Assembly (NCBI GenBank): GCA_021323635.1
Contig: JAJPKQ010000035.1
Coordinates: forward strand, 1 to 42,718
Direction of reading: 5' to 3'
Source: a bacterium
GTDB taxonomy: Bacteria; Actinomycetota; Thermoleophilia; Solirubrobacterales; Solirubrobacteraceae
DNA length: 42,718 bases
The first letter of the stretch is position 1; each line of letters opens with the position of its first letter. Under the pieces are notes generated by a model. That model was not told where the DNA came from, made no database searches, and worked only from the letters and a program-made list of their open reading frames with translations. Both the position numbers and the translations under genes were made by a program. Positions 1-8,295 of the stretch are shown one piece after another.

Positions 1-23
1 GGCAATCGACAAGGAGGAATCCG

Positions 24-326
24 ATGCCAAACAGCTATTCCGCCGAGGTCCGCAGGCAGGTCGTCGACCTGGCCCGATCGGGCACCAGGGTCGCGCAGCT
101 GGCCGATGCATTCGGCATGCGGCAGACCACCATCTACAACTGGTGCAAGCAGGAGCGCATCGACCGCGGCGAGGCGCCGGGGCTCAACACCGAGGGACAG
201 ATGGAGCTCGCTGCCGCCAAGCGGCGCATACGTCAGCTTGAGACCGAACTGGCCCTCTCGCGGAAAGTCAATGAAGTCTTTCTCGACCAGAATCTTGGCC
301 CAAAACCCGGTCTCCGTCGAACCTAG
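24..326 (+). CDS. IS3-family transposase OrfA, orphan
   Basis: A 100-residue protein with the layout of IS3-family OrfA: an N-terminal helix-turn-helix (about residues 8-45, with TTIYNWCKQ as recognition helix) that would bind transposon ends, then a coiled-coil-like segment (about 62-90, KRRIRQLETELALSRK). A strong Shine-Dalgarno, AAGGAGG at 11-17, sits 6 nt before the ATG. In intact IS3 elements OrfA is joined by a -1 frameshift to OrfB, which carries the DDE catalytic domain. No OrfB-like sequence follows in any frame after 326, so this is either an element remnant or a stand-alone OrfA. The left end of any element would lie outside the window. Transposition alone is unlikely. Confidence 0.8.
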   Translation: MPNSYSAEVRRQVVDLARSGTRVAQLADAFGMRQTTIYNWCKQERIDRGEAPGLNTEGQMELAAAKRRIRQLETELALSRKVNEVFLDQNLGPKPGLRRT

Positions 327-549
327 GGCAGTCCAGGGAGCTTCGGGGTCGTCAGCCGTCGGCAAGGATGGGCGATGGCAGCCGGCACCGGTTCCGCGAG
401 GAGAGGGGGCCGGGTGGGCACCGGACCGGCCGGCACGTGGGGTGGGGCACAAGTCGCCGCCAGGCGGATAGCAGCACTGTCTTGCGGGGCCACGCTGGCG
501 CCTACTCGCGTTCCATAGCGACACTACCGTGGCCGCCGCGAAGGCAATC
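327..549. other. gap without recognisable gene
   Basis: Between the OrfA remnant and the DUF998 gene. The frames open here show no family signature and I see no OrfB remnant, terminal inverted repeat or RNA structure. It is probably decayed mobile-element or intergenic DNA. Confidence 0.4.
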
Positions 550-1284
550 TCAGACTGCTCCTCTCCGCGATGGCGGTTGGGCCAGCGTGGCCTCGAGGAT
601 CAGCACGATCGCGCACGCGAGTGCCCACAGCTGGGCGACGAGCGCCCACAGACGCTCTTCGAGCCCCTGGTCGCCGACGAACGAGCTATGCAGTACAAAC
701 GTGACAATCCCAGCAACCGAGAGCACCAGAGCGCCGTTCAGCACGACTCGCGCCAGCCGGCTCGGCCACGCCGACCGGGCCAGCGCGAAGCCGCTCAGCA
801 GGAGGGACACCTTGATGCCGAGGCTCAGCCATATGTGGGCGTCGAAATGCCAGGAGATCGCGCCCGCGGCCGCGCGTGATCTGCACGCGGCGCTCGTGAT
901 CAGCGAGCAATCCATGCGCAAGGGCCCGACGAGAATCGCGCACATTCCGGCAAGCACGAAGCACAACGGCATCGCCAGCGGCCAGCTCCGCGTAAGCAGC
1001 GCCGGTAGGAGTGCGACGGCGAGGGCGATCAAGCCCAGTCCCCAGACCGCCATAAACGCCGTGAAGATCCAGGGGTGTGCTGCGCCTTGCCGACCGAGTT
1101 CGCTTATGTACTGGCGAACCACTGAGTAGTGAGGTTCGAGTGCGCCCGCGAGCGCCCATCCGCCGACGAACACGAGCTGTGCGAGGATCGAAGCCCACGC
1201 GAGCAACCACGTACGGCGGCGCGCAGCCTCGGGCAGCGGTGGCCACCCTGCCGGTCTGAGCCAGAGCGCGAGGTCGCGCAGCAC
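550..1284 (-). CDS. DUF998 family integral membrane protein
   Basis: About 244 residues with six predicted transmembrane helices: WLLAWASILAQLVFVGGWAL, then a helix after HPWIF, one at PLAMPLCFVLAG, one around HIWLSLGIKV, one at VLNGALVLSVAGIV, and one at LWALVAQLWALACAIV. The first extracytoplasmic loop holds the DUF998-like segment VRQYISELG. No enzymatic function is established for the family. The start is uncertain: the frame stays open upstream but reads as low-quality Arg/Pro-rich sequence, so I chose the GTG at 1284, just after a GGGGAG run. It lies on the same strand as the VOC gene, about 95 nt downstream of it. Confidence 0.6.
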   Translation of the reverse strand: MLRDLALWLRPAGWPPLPEAARRRTWLLAWASILAQLVFVGGWALAGALEPHYSVVRQYISELGRQGAAHPWIFTAFMAVWGLGLIALAVALLPALLTRSWPLAMPLCFVLAGMCAILVGPLRMDCSLITSAACRSRAAAGAISWHFDAHIWLSLGIKVSLLLSGFALARSAWPSRLARVVLNGALVLSVAGIVTFVLHSSFVGDQGLEERLWALVAQLWALACAIVLILEATLAQPPSRRGAV

Positions 1285-1379
1285 CTCCCCGGATCTAGCC
1301 GGGCGCTGCGCTGACGCGCGTGGGCCAGCCTTGGCGGGACTCTCGATACCACCCAGCGGCGGGGAACCGCCGCGAGACG

Positions 1380-1748
1380 CTAGCTCGATGTCATCAGCTC
1401 GACGCGGTTGCCCCATGGATCTTCCATGTAGAAGCGACGAGTCCCTGCCAGCGAGTCGTCCCACTGAACCTCGATGCCAGCAGCGCTCAGGCGCTCCGCG
1501 AGAGCGTCGAGCTCTCCCGCATCGATGCGGAACGCCGGATGGGCCTTGACCGCAGGGACGAAGTGCTCGCTGACGCCGAAGTGTAGCTGCTGTCGTCCGA
1601 CAGCGAACCACACCACACCGCGCTCGCGGAGCGGCTCCGGCTTCTCAATCTCGGCGAGCCCCAGCAGGTCACCGAAGAACCAGCGGGCCCTGTCCTCGCA
1701 GCCACGCGGGGCGGCCAGCTGGACGTGATCGAGCGCAACGACGCCCAT
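1380..1748 (-). CDS. VOC (glyoxalase/bleomycin-resistance fold) protein
   Basis: A 122-residue single-domain vicinal-oxygen-chelate protein. The opening LDHVQLA supplies the first metal ligand (His8), QLHFGV in the middle the second (His), and NRVEL near the end the acidic ligand, matching the usual H...H...E pattern of a beta-alpha-beta-beta-beta metal-binding fold. FYMEDPWGNRVEL is the typical C-terminal strand signature. The family includes glyoxalase I, fosfomycin and bleomycin resistance proteins and dioxygenases; the sequence does not say which reaction applies. The ATG follows GTGAGG; a TAACGT box lies 9 nt before it, so a leaderless start is also possible. Confidence 0.8.
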   Translation of the reverse strand: MGVVALDHVQLAAPRGCEDRARWFFGDLLGLAEIEKPEPLRERGVVWFAVGRQQLHFGVSEHFVPAVKAHPAFRIDAGELDALAERLSAAGIEVQWDDSLAGTRRFYMEDPWGNRVELMTSS

Positions 1749-1992
1749 GAAGACCTCACGTTACATGAGCCGGGCGGCGCGGCAACGACGCTGCCGCTCC
1801 CGCCGCGCACTTCCACCGAGCCGAGACCAGCTTGCGGCCGTTTCTCCTGCCCGCATAGGGTCCATCGCGGTGGCCCGTCAACGAACGCCACGCGACACAT
1901 CACCTCAGCGCTGAGAGCGCCAGCGCGGGCACGCACACGACCGGAAGGAAGTTGCAACGGCGGGCAGAGGAGCTCGGCTCTCTGGGTAGCGA

Positions 1993-2502
1993 TCAGAACG
2001 GCTCCTCTGGGAGCTCGACCCTGCCCTCGGGCCAGTCCGCTCCCGCTGTGAGCGGCTTCCACATTGCGAGCATGGGCATCTCGATCACGCCCGAGGGCTG
2101 CTGCGCGAAGACAGGCCCCTCGATGAGCTTGAAGCCGAACTTGGCGTACAGGCGGACGTTTGCCGGCGAGCAGAAGAGCGTTGCTCGCTCGGCGCCAAGC
2201 TCATTGGCAACTTGGAGCACACGCTCGATCAACAAGCGCGCAAGACCACGTCCACGAGCAGCACGAGTAACGATCACCCCGCCGATCCCGGCCACCTGGA
2301 GCAGTGAGTCACCAACCCGCACATCGGCGAGAAGGAGTCCAGCCAGTGCAACCAGAGTCCCTGCCTCATCGCGCAGTCCGAGCCTGTGGGTGCTCGTTCG
2401 CCAGTGCAGAGTTTCGCCGACCCCGCCCCATGGTTCTGGCTCTCCCGCGATGACCTGCCGCCAGTCCCGGTCGGTCACCTTCGCCAGCTCGACCAAGCGC
2501 AT
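1993..2502 (-). CDS. GNAT-family N-acetyltransferase
   Basis: 169 residues from the ATG at 2502. The acetyl-CoA pyrophosphate-binding motif A is clear: GIGGVIVTRAARGRGLARLLIERVL (the R-x-x-G-x-G/A loop and following helix, about residues 73-97), preceded by the beta-4 strand. Later FCSPANVRLYAKFGFKLIEG matches motif B, where the Tyr commonly acts as general acid. The substrate cannot be told from sequence. It is divergently oriented from the GrpB-family gene with about 190 nt between them, presumably holding both promoters. The frame is open further upstream, but that sequence does not resemble a GNAT domain; a GTG two codons upstream is an alternative start. Confidence 0.8.
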   Translation of the reverse strand: MRLVELAKVTDRDWRQVIAGEPEPWGGVGETLHWRTSTHRLGLRDEAGTLVALAGLLLADVRVGDSLLQVAGIGGVIVTRAARGRGLARLLIERVLQVANELGAERATLFCSPANVRLYAKFGFKLIEGPVFAQQPSGVIEMPMLAMWKPLTAGADWPEGRVELPEEPF

Positions 2503-2691
2503 CGACACACGGTAGCGGTTGGCCACCGGGGGTCCGGTGCGGCGTTGGCGTGACTCCGGGAGGGGCCGCGCTGGACGCCGAGCAAGTGATCGCGTTGCGC
2601 GATTCGATGCCGTCGAGGACCCCGAGTCGGCCCTCCGCGCCTGGTTGATCCCAGCCGGGGTCCCGACCAGCTCAGACGTCGGCGACGGTTC

Positions 2692-3264
2692 GTGTACAAC
2701 AATGGCGCCGTGGACGACTCCGGCAGCGATAGCCTGGATGAGCCAATCGAGGTCGTGCCGCACGACCTCGGGTGGATCGAAGACGCGCGACGGGCCGCCG
2801 ACCAGTTGCGTGCGGTTGTCGGTCACCTCGCCAGCGGCGTCGAGCACATCGGCAGCACGGCCGTACCCGGGCTCGCGGCGAAGCCGATCGTGGATCTCGC
2901 GGTGGCGGTAGAGCCCGCCCATCGCGAGGAGGCCGTCGATGCTCTGCAGCGACTCGGCTACGTGGATCTCGGTGAGGCGGGCGTTTCCGGACGACGCTAC
3001 CTGCGCTGGCGCCGCTCGCCGCCGGCGGTCAACGTGCACCTCATGGCGCCGGGCAGCGCGCTTTGGATCGAGAACCTCCTGCTGCGCGACTACCTGCGCT
3101 CGCACCCCGACGCGGCTGCTGACTATGCGGGGGCCAAACTGTCGGCGGCCAGTCTGCACCCGACGCTGCTTGCCTACTCGGAGGCCAAAGCCGACCATGT
3201 CCAGCACCTCCTGATCGCCGCCCGGGAATGGGCCGCCGGCGCTGGCTCACCGCGCTCGTCGTAG
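2692..3264 (+). CDS. GrpB/UPF0157 nucleotidyltransferase-fold protein
   Basis: 190 residues with the GrpB signature HIGSTAVPGLAAKPIVDLAV (about residues 52-71), which corresponds to the nucleotidyltransferase-fold GS...D-x-D-like motif; many GrpB proteins have HxGSTAVPGLxAKPIIDI. The conserved later segments are also present: NVHLMAPGSALWIENLLLRDYLRSHP and the C-terminal helix with YSEAKADHVQHLL. The reaction is unknown; some relatives are fused to dephospho-CoA kinase. The GTG at 2692 gives the longest sensible N-terminus; a second GTG at 2710 is equally possible, and neither has a clear Shine-Dalgarno. Its 3' end overlaps the convergent GNAT remnant by 18 nt. Confidence 0.8.
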   Translation: MYNNGAVDDSGSDSLDEPIEVVPHDLGWIEDARRAADQLRAVVGHLASGVEHIGSTAVPGLAAKPIVDLAVAVEPAHREEAVDALQRLGYVDLGEAGVSGRRYLRWRRSPPAVNVHLMAPGSALWIENLLLRDYLRSHPDAAADYAGAKLSAASLHPTLLAYSEAKADHVQHLLIAAREWAAGAGSPRSS

Positions 3265-3654
3265 ATAGTTCGCTGGTCTCCACTCGTGTTTGATCATCCG
3301 CCACAGCCACTCGATCCCGGCCTCCGCGGGAGCATCGCGCCCGTCCGGTCTCTCGCCCACGAAGCTATATCCGAGCTTCGCCGGGATTCCGGCGCTGGCC
3401 TCGCTTGCCTTGTCGTGGTGGATCTCGACACGCTCGATGCCGGGCAGAGCGAACGCGGCGTCCGTGAGCATCCACGCCACCCGCGTGGCGAGGCCCCGGC
3501 GCGTGAAGGCGGGGTGAATCCAGTAGCCGAGCTCGAGCCTGCAAGGCCCGATCCGGCGATGAAGCCCGCAGCTTCCGGCTACGCGATCAGCGACGAACAC
3601 GCCGAGCATCACATCTCCACCTCCGAGCCATTCGCGCTCGCGCCCGGCGAGCAT
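3247..3654 (-). pseudogene. N-terminally truncated RimJ/RimL-type GNAT acetyltransferase
   Basis: 135 residues that align only with the C-terminal two thirds of RimJ/RimL-like acetyltransferases: VAGSCGLHRRIGPCRLELGYWIHPAF (beta-4), RRGLATRVAWMLTDAAF (acetyl-CoA loop and helix) and AGIPAKLGYSFVGE (the usual N-x-xS-x-xV-xEKLGF segment). A full-length member is about 170-190 residues and begins with a TERLxLR strand. Reading upstream in frame gives about 28 more codons, then a TGA near 3730, with no such strand. The upstream DNA in other frames shows no matching N-terminus either. I therefore infer a deletion or truncation. A functional short protein is possible but unlikely. It overlaps the GrpB gene tail to tail. 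Confidence 0.6.
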
Positions 3655-3934
3655 CGCCTCTCGCTGCCCTGGCGGCGCTTTGGCACGCGCAGCTCGATGC
3701 TTCAGGCCCTGGTGTCCCAGGGGCGCTCACGGTAGCCGTTGCGGGAGCCCTTGCGCTCGGTGCTGACCTCTCCATATCCGGCGTGCCGTAGGGCTTGGGC
3801 ATCTGCGGACATCAGCGCTCAGCAGATGAGTCTTGAGCAGCGAGCGCAAGGTGCCGGGGTCAGCTTGCTGGCGCTTGAGCGCTCAGGAGCTCGGAAAGGC
3901 TCATGCTGTGGAGCGCCGGCCAAGAGTGGTCATC

Positions 3935-3967
3935 TCCTTCGTGTGGTTTGACTTGATCCACGAAGGA
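3935..3967. repeat. 9-bp inverted repeat
   Basis: TCCTTCGTG at 3935-3943 and its perfect complement CACGAAGGA at 3959-3967, separated by 15 nt that are AT-richer than the surroundings. It could be an operator or a weak terminator in front of the glyA unit; there is no T-run after it. Confidence 0.4.
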
Positions 3968-4053
3968 TCCCGAGATGGCCGCGCTGAGTGCCGGCCGCTG
4001 CGCGAGGGTCGGGTCGTACACCACCTGCGTGGGCGCTAACCACGGGCGCGCCC

Positions 4054-4062
4054 TGCTAGCCT
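4054..4062 (+). promoter_or_regulatory. probable glyA promoter, extended -10
   Basis: TGC-TAGCCT gives an extended -10 hexamer at 4057-4062. Initiation about 7 nt later (near 4069) would start the transcript exactly at the 5' end of the ZTP aptamer. No convincing -35 is seen. Confidence 0.45.
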
Positions 4063-4067
4063 CGAAG

Positions 4068-4156
4068 GGCGCTCGCGACTGGCGCAGTCAAGGTGGGTGC
4101 AACCACCGGGGAGCGGGCGTGCCTCATGGCTTCGACAGCAGCCGCGCGCCTGGGCA
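4068..4156 (+). promoter_or_regulatory. ZTP (pfl) riboswitch controlling glyA
   Basis: The sequence holds the conserved blocks of the ZTP/ZMP riboswitch in order: GACTGGCG (4077-4084), a GGTGG/CCACC hairpin directly followed by CGGGGAGCG, and the 3' block GCGCGCCTGGGCA (4144-4156). GGCG at 4081-4084 and CGCC at 4147-4150 can form the ligand-site pseudoknot. The class senses the purine intermediates ZTP/ZMP (AICAR phosphates) that build up when 10-formyl-THF is short, and glyA is one of its typical targets, because SHMT restores one-carbon units. The aptamer ends 28 nt before the ATG with no intrinsic terminator, so translational control is likely. GGCGCTC at 4068-4074 is complementary to GAGCGCC at 4177-4183, which overlaps the Shine-Dalgarno. 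Confidence 0.9.
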
Positions 4157-4184
4157 CAAGCAACGACCAAGCCAAGGAGCGCCG

Positions 4185-5516
4185 ATGTCCAGCAACGCAT
4201 CCACGACCCTTCCCGAGGACTTCTTCAACCGGCCGCTTGCCGAGGTTGACCCCGAGATCGCAGCCGTCCTGCGCGGCGAGCTCACGCGCCAGCAGCAGAC
4301 GCTCGAGATGATCGCCTCGGAGAACTTTGTGCCGCTCTCGGTACTCGAATGCCAGGGCTCGGTGCTGACCAACAAGTACGCCGAGGGCTACCCTGCTCGC
4401 CGCTACTACGGTGGCTGCGAGTGGGTGGACATCTCCGAGCAGCTTGCGATCGACCGCGCCAAGGCGCTCTTCGGCGCCGAGCACGCCAATGTCCAGCCGC
4501 ACGCCGGCGCGCAGGCCAACGCCGCCGTCTACCACGCGCTGCTGGAGCCGGGCGATCGCATCATGGGCCTCTCGCTCGCCCATGGCGGCCATCTGACTCA
4601 CGGCATGAAGATCAACGTCTCCGGACGGCTCTACGAGCCGGTTCCCTATGAGGTCGACCGCGAGAGCTCGCTGATCGACATGGATGCGCTTGCCGAGCTT
4701 GCGCGCGAGCGCCGCCCGAGGCTCCTGCTGGCGGGATGGTCAGCCTATCCGCGCGTGCTCGACTTTGCCCGCTTCCGGGAGATCGCCGATGAGGTCGGGG
4801 CATACCTGATGGTCGACATGGCCCACTTTGCCGGTCTGGTGGCGGCCGGGCTGCACCCGAGCCCGGTTCCCTACGCCGACGTCGTGACCACCACCACCCA
4901 CAAGACGATCGGCGGTCCGCGCGCGGGGCTGATCCTCTGCCGCGAGGAGCTCGCCAAGCGGATCGACTCGGCGGTCTTCCCCGGCCAGCAGGGCGGGCCG
5001 CTGCAGCATGTGATCGCCGCCAAGGCGGTGGCGCTCAGGATTGCCGCCAGCGAGCAGTTCGCAGAGCGCCAGCGCCGAACGCTCGCGGGCGCGCAGATCC
5101 TGGCCGAGCGGCTGCAGGCTGGCGCCGATCAGCACGGCGGGCGGCTGAAGGTGCTGAGCGGCGGCACCGACGTCCACCTCGTGCTCGTCGACCTGCGCGA
5201 GCTCTCTCACGAGCTCACCGGCCGCCAGGCCGAGGATCGCCTGCACTCGATCGGGATCACCGTCAACCGCAACGCGGTGCCCTTCGACCCGCGCCCGCCG
5301 ATGCAGGCTTCAGGGCTTCGCATCGGCACCCCCGCGCTTGCCACGCGCGGCTTCGGCCCCGCGGAGTTCGAGGAGGTGGGCGAGCTGATCGCCGAGATGC
5401 TGCTCAGCGCCGACGAGGAGGCGCTCGCTCCGCGCCTGACCGAGCGCGTGCGTGCGCTAGCCGAGCGGTTCCCGCTCTACGAGACCCTTGCGCAGGGCGC
5501 TGCCGTGGCCGGATAG
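4185..5516 (+). CDS. glyA: serine hydroxymethyltransferase
   Basis: 443 residues, normal length for bacterial SHMT, a PLP enzyme converting serine and tetrahydrofolate to glycine and 5,10-methylene-THF. Clear landmarks are LEMIASENF near the N-terminus, [15 protein letters not shown] (substrate and PLP phosphate contacts), [11 protein letters not shown], and the Schiff-base segment [16 protein letters not shown] with the PLP lysine at about K240. The usual THKTLRGPRGG reads [11 protein letters not shown] here, a small variation next to the active-site lysine. The frame is open 70 codons further upstream, but that part contains the riboswitch. The ATG at 4185 is preceded by AAGGAG (4174-4179) and starts at the usual family N-terminus. 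Expression is expected to rise when ZTP binds the leader. Confidence 0.97.
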   Translation: MSSNASTTLPEDFFNRPLAEVDPEIAAVLRGELTRQQQTLEMIASENFVPLSVLECQGSVLTNKYAEGYPARRYYGGCEWVDISEQLAIDRAKALFGAEHANVQPHAGAQANAAVYHALLEPGDRIMGLSLAHGGHLTHGMKINVSGRLYEPVPYEVDRESSLIDMDALAELARERRPRLLLAGWSAYPRVLDFARFREIADEVGAYLMVDMAHFAGLVAAGLHPSPVPYADVVTTTTHKTIGGPRAGLILCREELAKRIDSAVFPGQQGGPLQHVIAAKAVALRIAASEQFAERQRRTLAGAQILAERLQAGADQHGGRLKVLSGGTDVHLVLVDLRELSHELTGRQAEDRLHSIGITVNRNAVPFDPRPPMQASGLRIGTPALATRGFGPAEFEEVGELIAEMLLSADEEALAPRLTERVRALAERFPLYETLAQGAAVAG

Positions 5517-5600
5517 GGCGCAGCGTGGCGCTCCTGCAGGCTCCGGCCGGCAAGCGCAGCGCCGATCGCCGCCGCTCCTGCGATCCTGTAGGCGAGCGTT

Positions 5601-6995
5601 ATGCACCCGACCGAGCTTGACGCGCTCTTTGCCTTCCTTGCCGCCGCCGCGCTGACGGCGCTGCTGACGCCGCTGACGATGCGCCTGGCGCGCGCGCTGC
5701 GTGCGGTCGACCATCCGCGCGAGCGCGGCCTCTCGGATCGTCCCGTGCCGTTGCTCGGAGGTCTGGCGATCTTCGCCGGCGTGTTGGTGGCCGGGCTGAT
5801 CTGGCTGCCAGCGCGCGAAAGCGACGGGCCGCACTGGTATGGCGTGCTGCTGGCGGCCGCAGTGATCACGCTGGTGGGCGCGCTCGACGACCGCTTTGAC
5901 CTGCACCCTGCGCTCAAGCTTGCCGGCCAGATCCTCGCTGCGATCGTCGCGGTCCACTACGGCGTCGTGGTCAAGGACATCTCGGTCCCCTTCGTCGGGC
6001 TTCTGCAGTTCCCCCACGAGGGGCCTGCGATCACGGTTGTGGGGCTTGTTGCGCTGATGAACGTCGTGAACTTCTCCGACGGCGTGGACGGCCTGGCCGC
6101 GGGCGTCTCCGCGATCGTCGCCGCTGCGCTGGCGCTGATCGCGATCAGCCTCTTCTACGAAGGCCACCATCTGCCAAGCCTTGCACCGGCTGTCTTTGCG
6201 GCGCTGATCGCCGGCTCCTCGCTCGGCTTTCTGGTGCACAACTTCCCGCCCGCGTCGAGCTTCATGGGAGACTGTGGCGCAAACCTGCTCGGCCTGCTGA
6301 TGGGCTGCCTGGCGGTCGAGGCGACGGTGAAGACGGAAGTCGTGATCTCCTTTGTGCTGCCGCTGATCCTGCTCACGGTGCCGTTTCTCGACACGACCTT
6401 TGTCGTGCTCAAGCGGCTGAAGTACCGACGCCCGATCTACGCCTCCGACAGCGAGCACTTCCACCACCGCATGGCGCGGATCGGCTTCTCGCCGCGCAAG
6501 ACGATCGCCTACCTCTATGCGTGGACGTTGATGCTCGCGGGTCTGGCGCTGGCGCTGCGCTTCATCCCCTACAGCAACCATCACGGGCAGTTCCGCACAG
6601 GGTGGACGCTGCTGCTGGCGGCGATCGGCGCGATCGTGTTCGCGGCCTCGATCTATCTCGTCTATCTGCTTGAGATCCTCAAGTTCCGGCGCCTGGACGC
6701 GCTGCGCCTGCGCCTGCTGCGACCGAGTGCGAGCGAGGGCGAGATCGAGCGCGACCTGCAGCGCGACCTGGAAACCGGCGAAATGGCGGTGGTGCGGCCG
6801 GAGCTGCTCAGGCGAGCTCCGCCGGGACGGCGTCCAGCGCCGGCGTCCGGCGAGCGGGCCGACGGCGCCCCTGAGCCGATTGCCGAGCAGTGCGCGCAGC
6901 CGGCCGGGCAGGGCGTGCGCTCTGCCGCTGTCCCTGCGTCCGGGCGGCCCTCCGTCGGTCCCGCAAGCCGGGTCGGCCCGCAGCAGCGCCGCTGA
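5601..6995 (+). CDS. polyprenyl-phosphate GlcNAc-1-phosphate transferase (WecA/TagO/MraY family)
   Basis: A 464-residue polytopic membrane enzyme. It would transfer a sugar-1-phosphate, probably GlcNAc-1-P, from its UDP-sugar to undecaprenyl (or decaprenyl) phosphate on the cytoplasmic face, starting a cell-wall polymer. Motifs in order: GALDDRFDL (Mg-binding DD), NVVNFSDGVDGLAAG (catalytic DGxDGL), FMGDCGANLLG where most relatives have GDxGS, and SEHFHHRMARIG (the HxHH-like loop that distinguishes WecA/TagO types from MraY). About ten hydrophobic segments precede a charged helix and a low-complexity Pro/Ala/Arg tail of about 75 residues. That tail (6808-6995) lies antisense to the 3' end of the desaturase gene. 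The gene follows glyA by 84 nt. Confidence 0.88.
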   Translation: MHPTELDALFAFLAAAALTALLTPLTMRLARALRAVDHPRERGLSDRPVPLLGGLAIFAGVLVAGLIWLPARESDGPHWYGVLLAAAVITLVGALDDRFDLHPALKLAGQILAAIVAVHYGVVVKDISVPFVGLLQFPHEGPAITVVGLVALMNVVNFSDGVDGLAAGVSAIVAAALALIAISLFYEGHHLPSLAPAVFAALIAGSSLGFLVHNFPPASSFMGDCGANLLGLLMGCLAVEATVKTEVVISFVLPLILLTVPFLDTTFVVLKRLKYRRPIYASDSEHFHHRMARIGFSPRKTIAYLYAWTLMLAGLALALRFIPYSNHHGQFRTGWTLLLAAIGAIVFAASIYLVYLLEILKFRRLDALRLRLLRPSASEGEIERDLQRDLETGEMAVVRPELLRRAPPGRRPAPASGERADGAPEPIAEQCAQPAGQGVRSAAVPASGRPSVGPASRVGPQQRR

Positions 6996-8277
6996 GCAGC
7001 CCTCTGCCCACCAGCCTGCCGGCTCCGAGCAGCGTTCTGCGCGTCAGCGTCAGCGGCGCCTTCGAGAGTCGCAGCCCCGACCCGATCAGGCGCGCGGGCG
7101 GCTCTGCGCTGTGGGCAAGCTTTCTCGCCAGGCCCTGCAGTGGCATCTGGTCGGGCAGGGAGAGGCGCGCCAGGCGCCGTGCGACCGTCCCCAGCTGCCG
7201 GTGCAGCGGCCCGCTGTTGTAGGGGACGCCGTAGCGCTCCAGGATCGCGCGCACCTCGACGGCGATGTCCGCGTAGCGGTGGGCCGGCAGCTCGGGGAAG
7301 AGGTGGTGCTCGATTTGGTGGCTGAGGTTTCCGGAGAGAACGTGCAGCAGCGGGCCGCCGCTGATGTTCGCCGAGCCGAGCACCTGGCGCAGGTACCACT
7401 CCCCGCGGCTCTCCCGCGCGCTCTGCTCGATGCCGAAGGCCTGCGTGCCGTCGGGAAAATGGCCGCAGAAGATGATCGCAAACGCCCAGACGTTGCGGGT
7501 GAGGTTGGCGCTCAGGTTGCCCGCAAACACCGCCGGGGCAAGCGGGCCCGCAAGCGCCGGATAGAGCACGTAGTCCTTGAGCAGCTGGGCGCGTGCCTTG
7601 GCGAAGATGGCGCGCGCGAGCGGCAGCTTCTCGCGTGCGGAGGCCTCGCCCGCAAGCACGCGCTCGACTTCAAGGTCGTGGAAGGCGACGCCCCACTGGA
7701 AGAGCAGCGCGAGCAGGGTTGCGTAGAGGGGATTGCCGAGGTAGTAGGGGCGCCATGGCTGGCGCTCTGAGACGCGCAGGATGCCATAGCCCAGATCGCG
7801 GTCCTTGCCGACGATGTTGGTGAAGGTGTGGTGGATGTAGTTGTGGGAGTGGCGCCACTGGTCGGCCGGGCAGACGGTGTCCCACTCGAAGCGCTCGCCG
7901 ATCAGACGCGGGTCGCCCATCCAGTCGTACTGCCCATGCATCACGTTGTGGCCGATCTCCATGTTGTCGAGGATCTTTGCCAGCGAGAGCGCCGCCGTTC
8001 CGGCAAGCCACGCCGGCGGCAAGAGCGATGCGTAGAGCATGCCCCGACCGCCCAGCTCCAGCGTGCGCTGGAGCGCGATCATGCGCCGTATGTAGTTGGC
8101 GTCACGCTCGCCCAGGTCGGCGCGTACCCGCTCACGCAGGGCGTCAAGCTCACGGCCGAAGCGCTCGATCTGGGCGGGCGTGAGATTCGGGAGGCCGGCC
8201 CTCGGCGCTGCGGACGCCTCAGCGCCGCCCCGCACGCCGGCGCCCCCATCGCTGCGCTTTGCACTTGTCTTGGTCAT
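6808..8277 (-). CDS. membrane fatty-acid desaturase (DesA3-like)
   Basis: 489 residues with the three histidine boxes of acyl-lipid/acyl-CoA desaturases: HNVMH at 110-114, HSHNYIHH at 143-150 and QIEHH at 321-325, with hydrophobic spans between them. These bind the di-iron centre that inserts a double bond into a fatty acyl chain, probably at C9 as in mycobacterial DesA3. The reductase gene 18 nt upstream on the same strand would supply electrons (as Rv3230c does for DesA3). GGAGG stands 4 nt before the ATG. After about residue 400 the protein becomes a long Arg/Ala-rich tail that is antisense to the wecA-like gene for 188 nt; the domain itself ends before that. Confidence 0.9.
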   Translation of the reverse strand: MTKTSAKRSDGGAGVRGGAEASAAPRAGLPNLTPAQIERFGRELDALRERVRADLGERDANYIRRMIALQRTLELGGRGMLYASLLPPAWLAGTAALSLAKILDNMEIGHNVMHGQYDWMGDPRLIGERFEWDTVCPADQWRHSHNYIHHTFTNIVGKDRDLGYGILRVSERQPWRPYYLGNPLYATLLALLFQWGVAFHDLEVERVLAGEASAREKLPLARAIFAKARAQLLKDYVLYPALAGPLAPAVFAGNLSANLTRNVWAFAIIFCGHFPDGTQAFGIEQSARESRGEWYLRQVLGSANISGGPLLHVLSGNLSHQIEHHLFPELPAHRYADIAVEVRAILERYGVPYNSGPLHRQLGTVARRLARLSLPDQMPLQGLARKLAHSAEPPARLIGSGLRLSKAPLTLTRRTLLGAGRLVGRGLLSGAAAGRPGLRDRRRAARTQGQRQSARPARPAARTARQSAQGRRRPARRTPALDAVPAELA

Positions 8278-8295
8278 CGAACCTCCGTTCCTTCT

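Larger units (their letters stand above)
3655..4067. other. long gap upstream of glyA, no gene recognised
   Basis: About 400 nt between the GNAT remnant and the glyA leader. Short open frames here have no family features. Two things are visible: a 9-bp inverted repeat (3935-3967) and, at the right end, a probable promoter for glyA with an extended -10 (TGC-TAGCCT, 4054-4062) about 6 nt before the riboswitch. Nothing else is supported. Confidence 0.4.

Noticed and set aside
3739-4039. Small plus-strand frames upstream of glyA
   Set aside because: Their sequences are Ser/Ala/Arg-rich without domain features or ribosome-binding sites and overlap each other.
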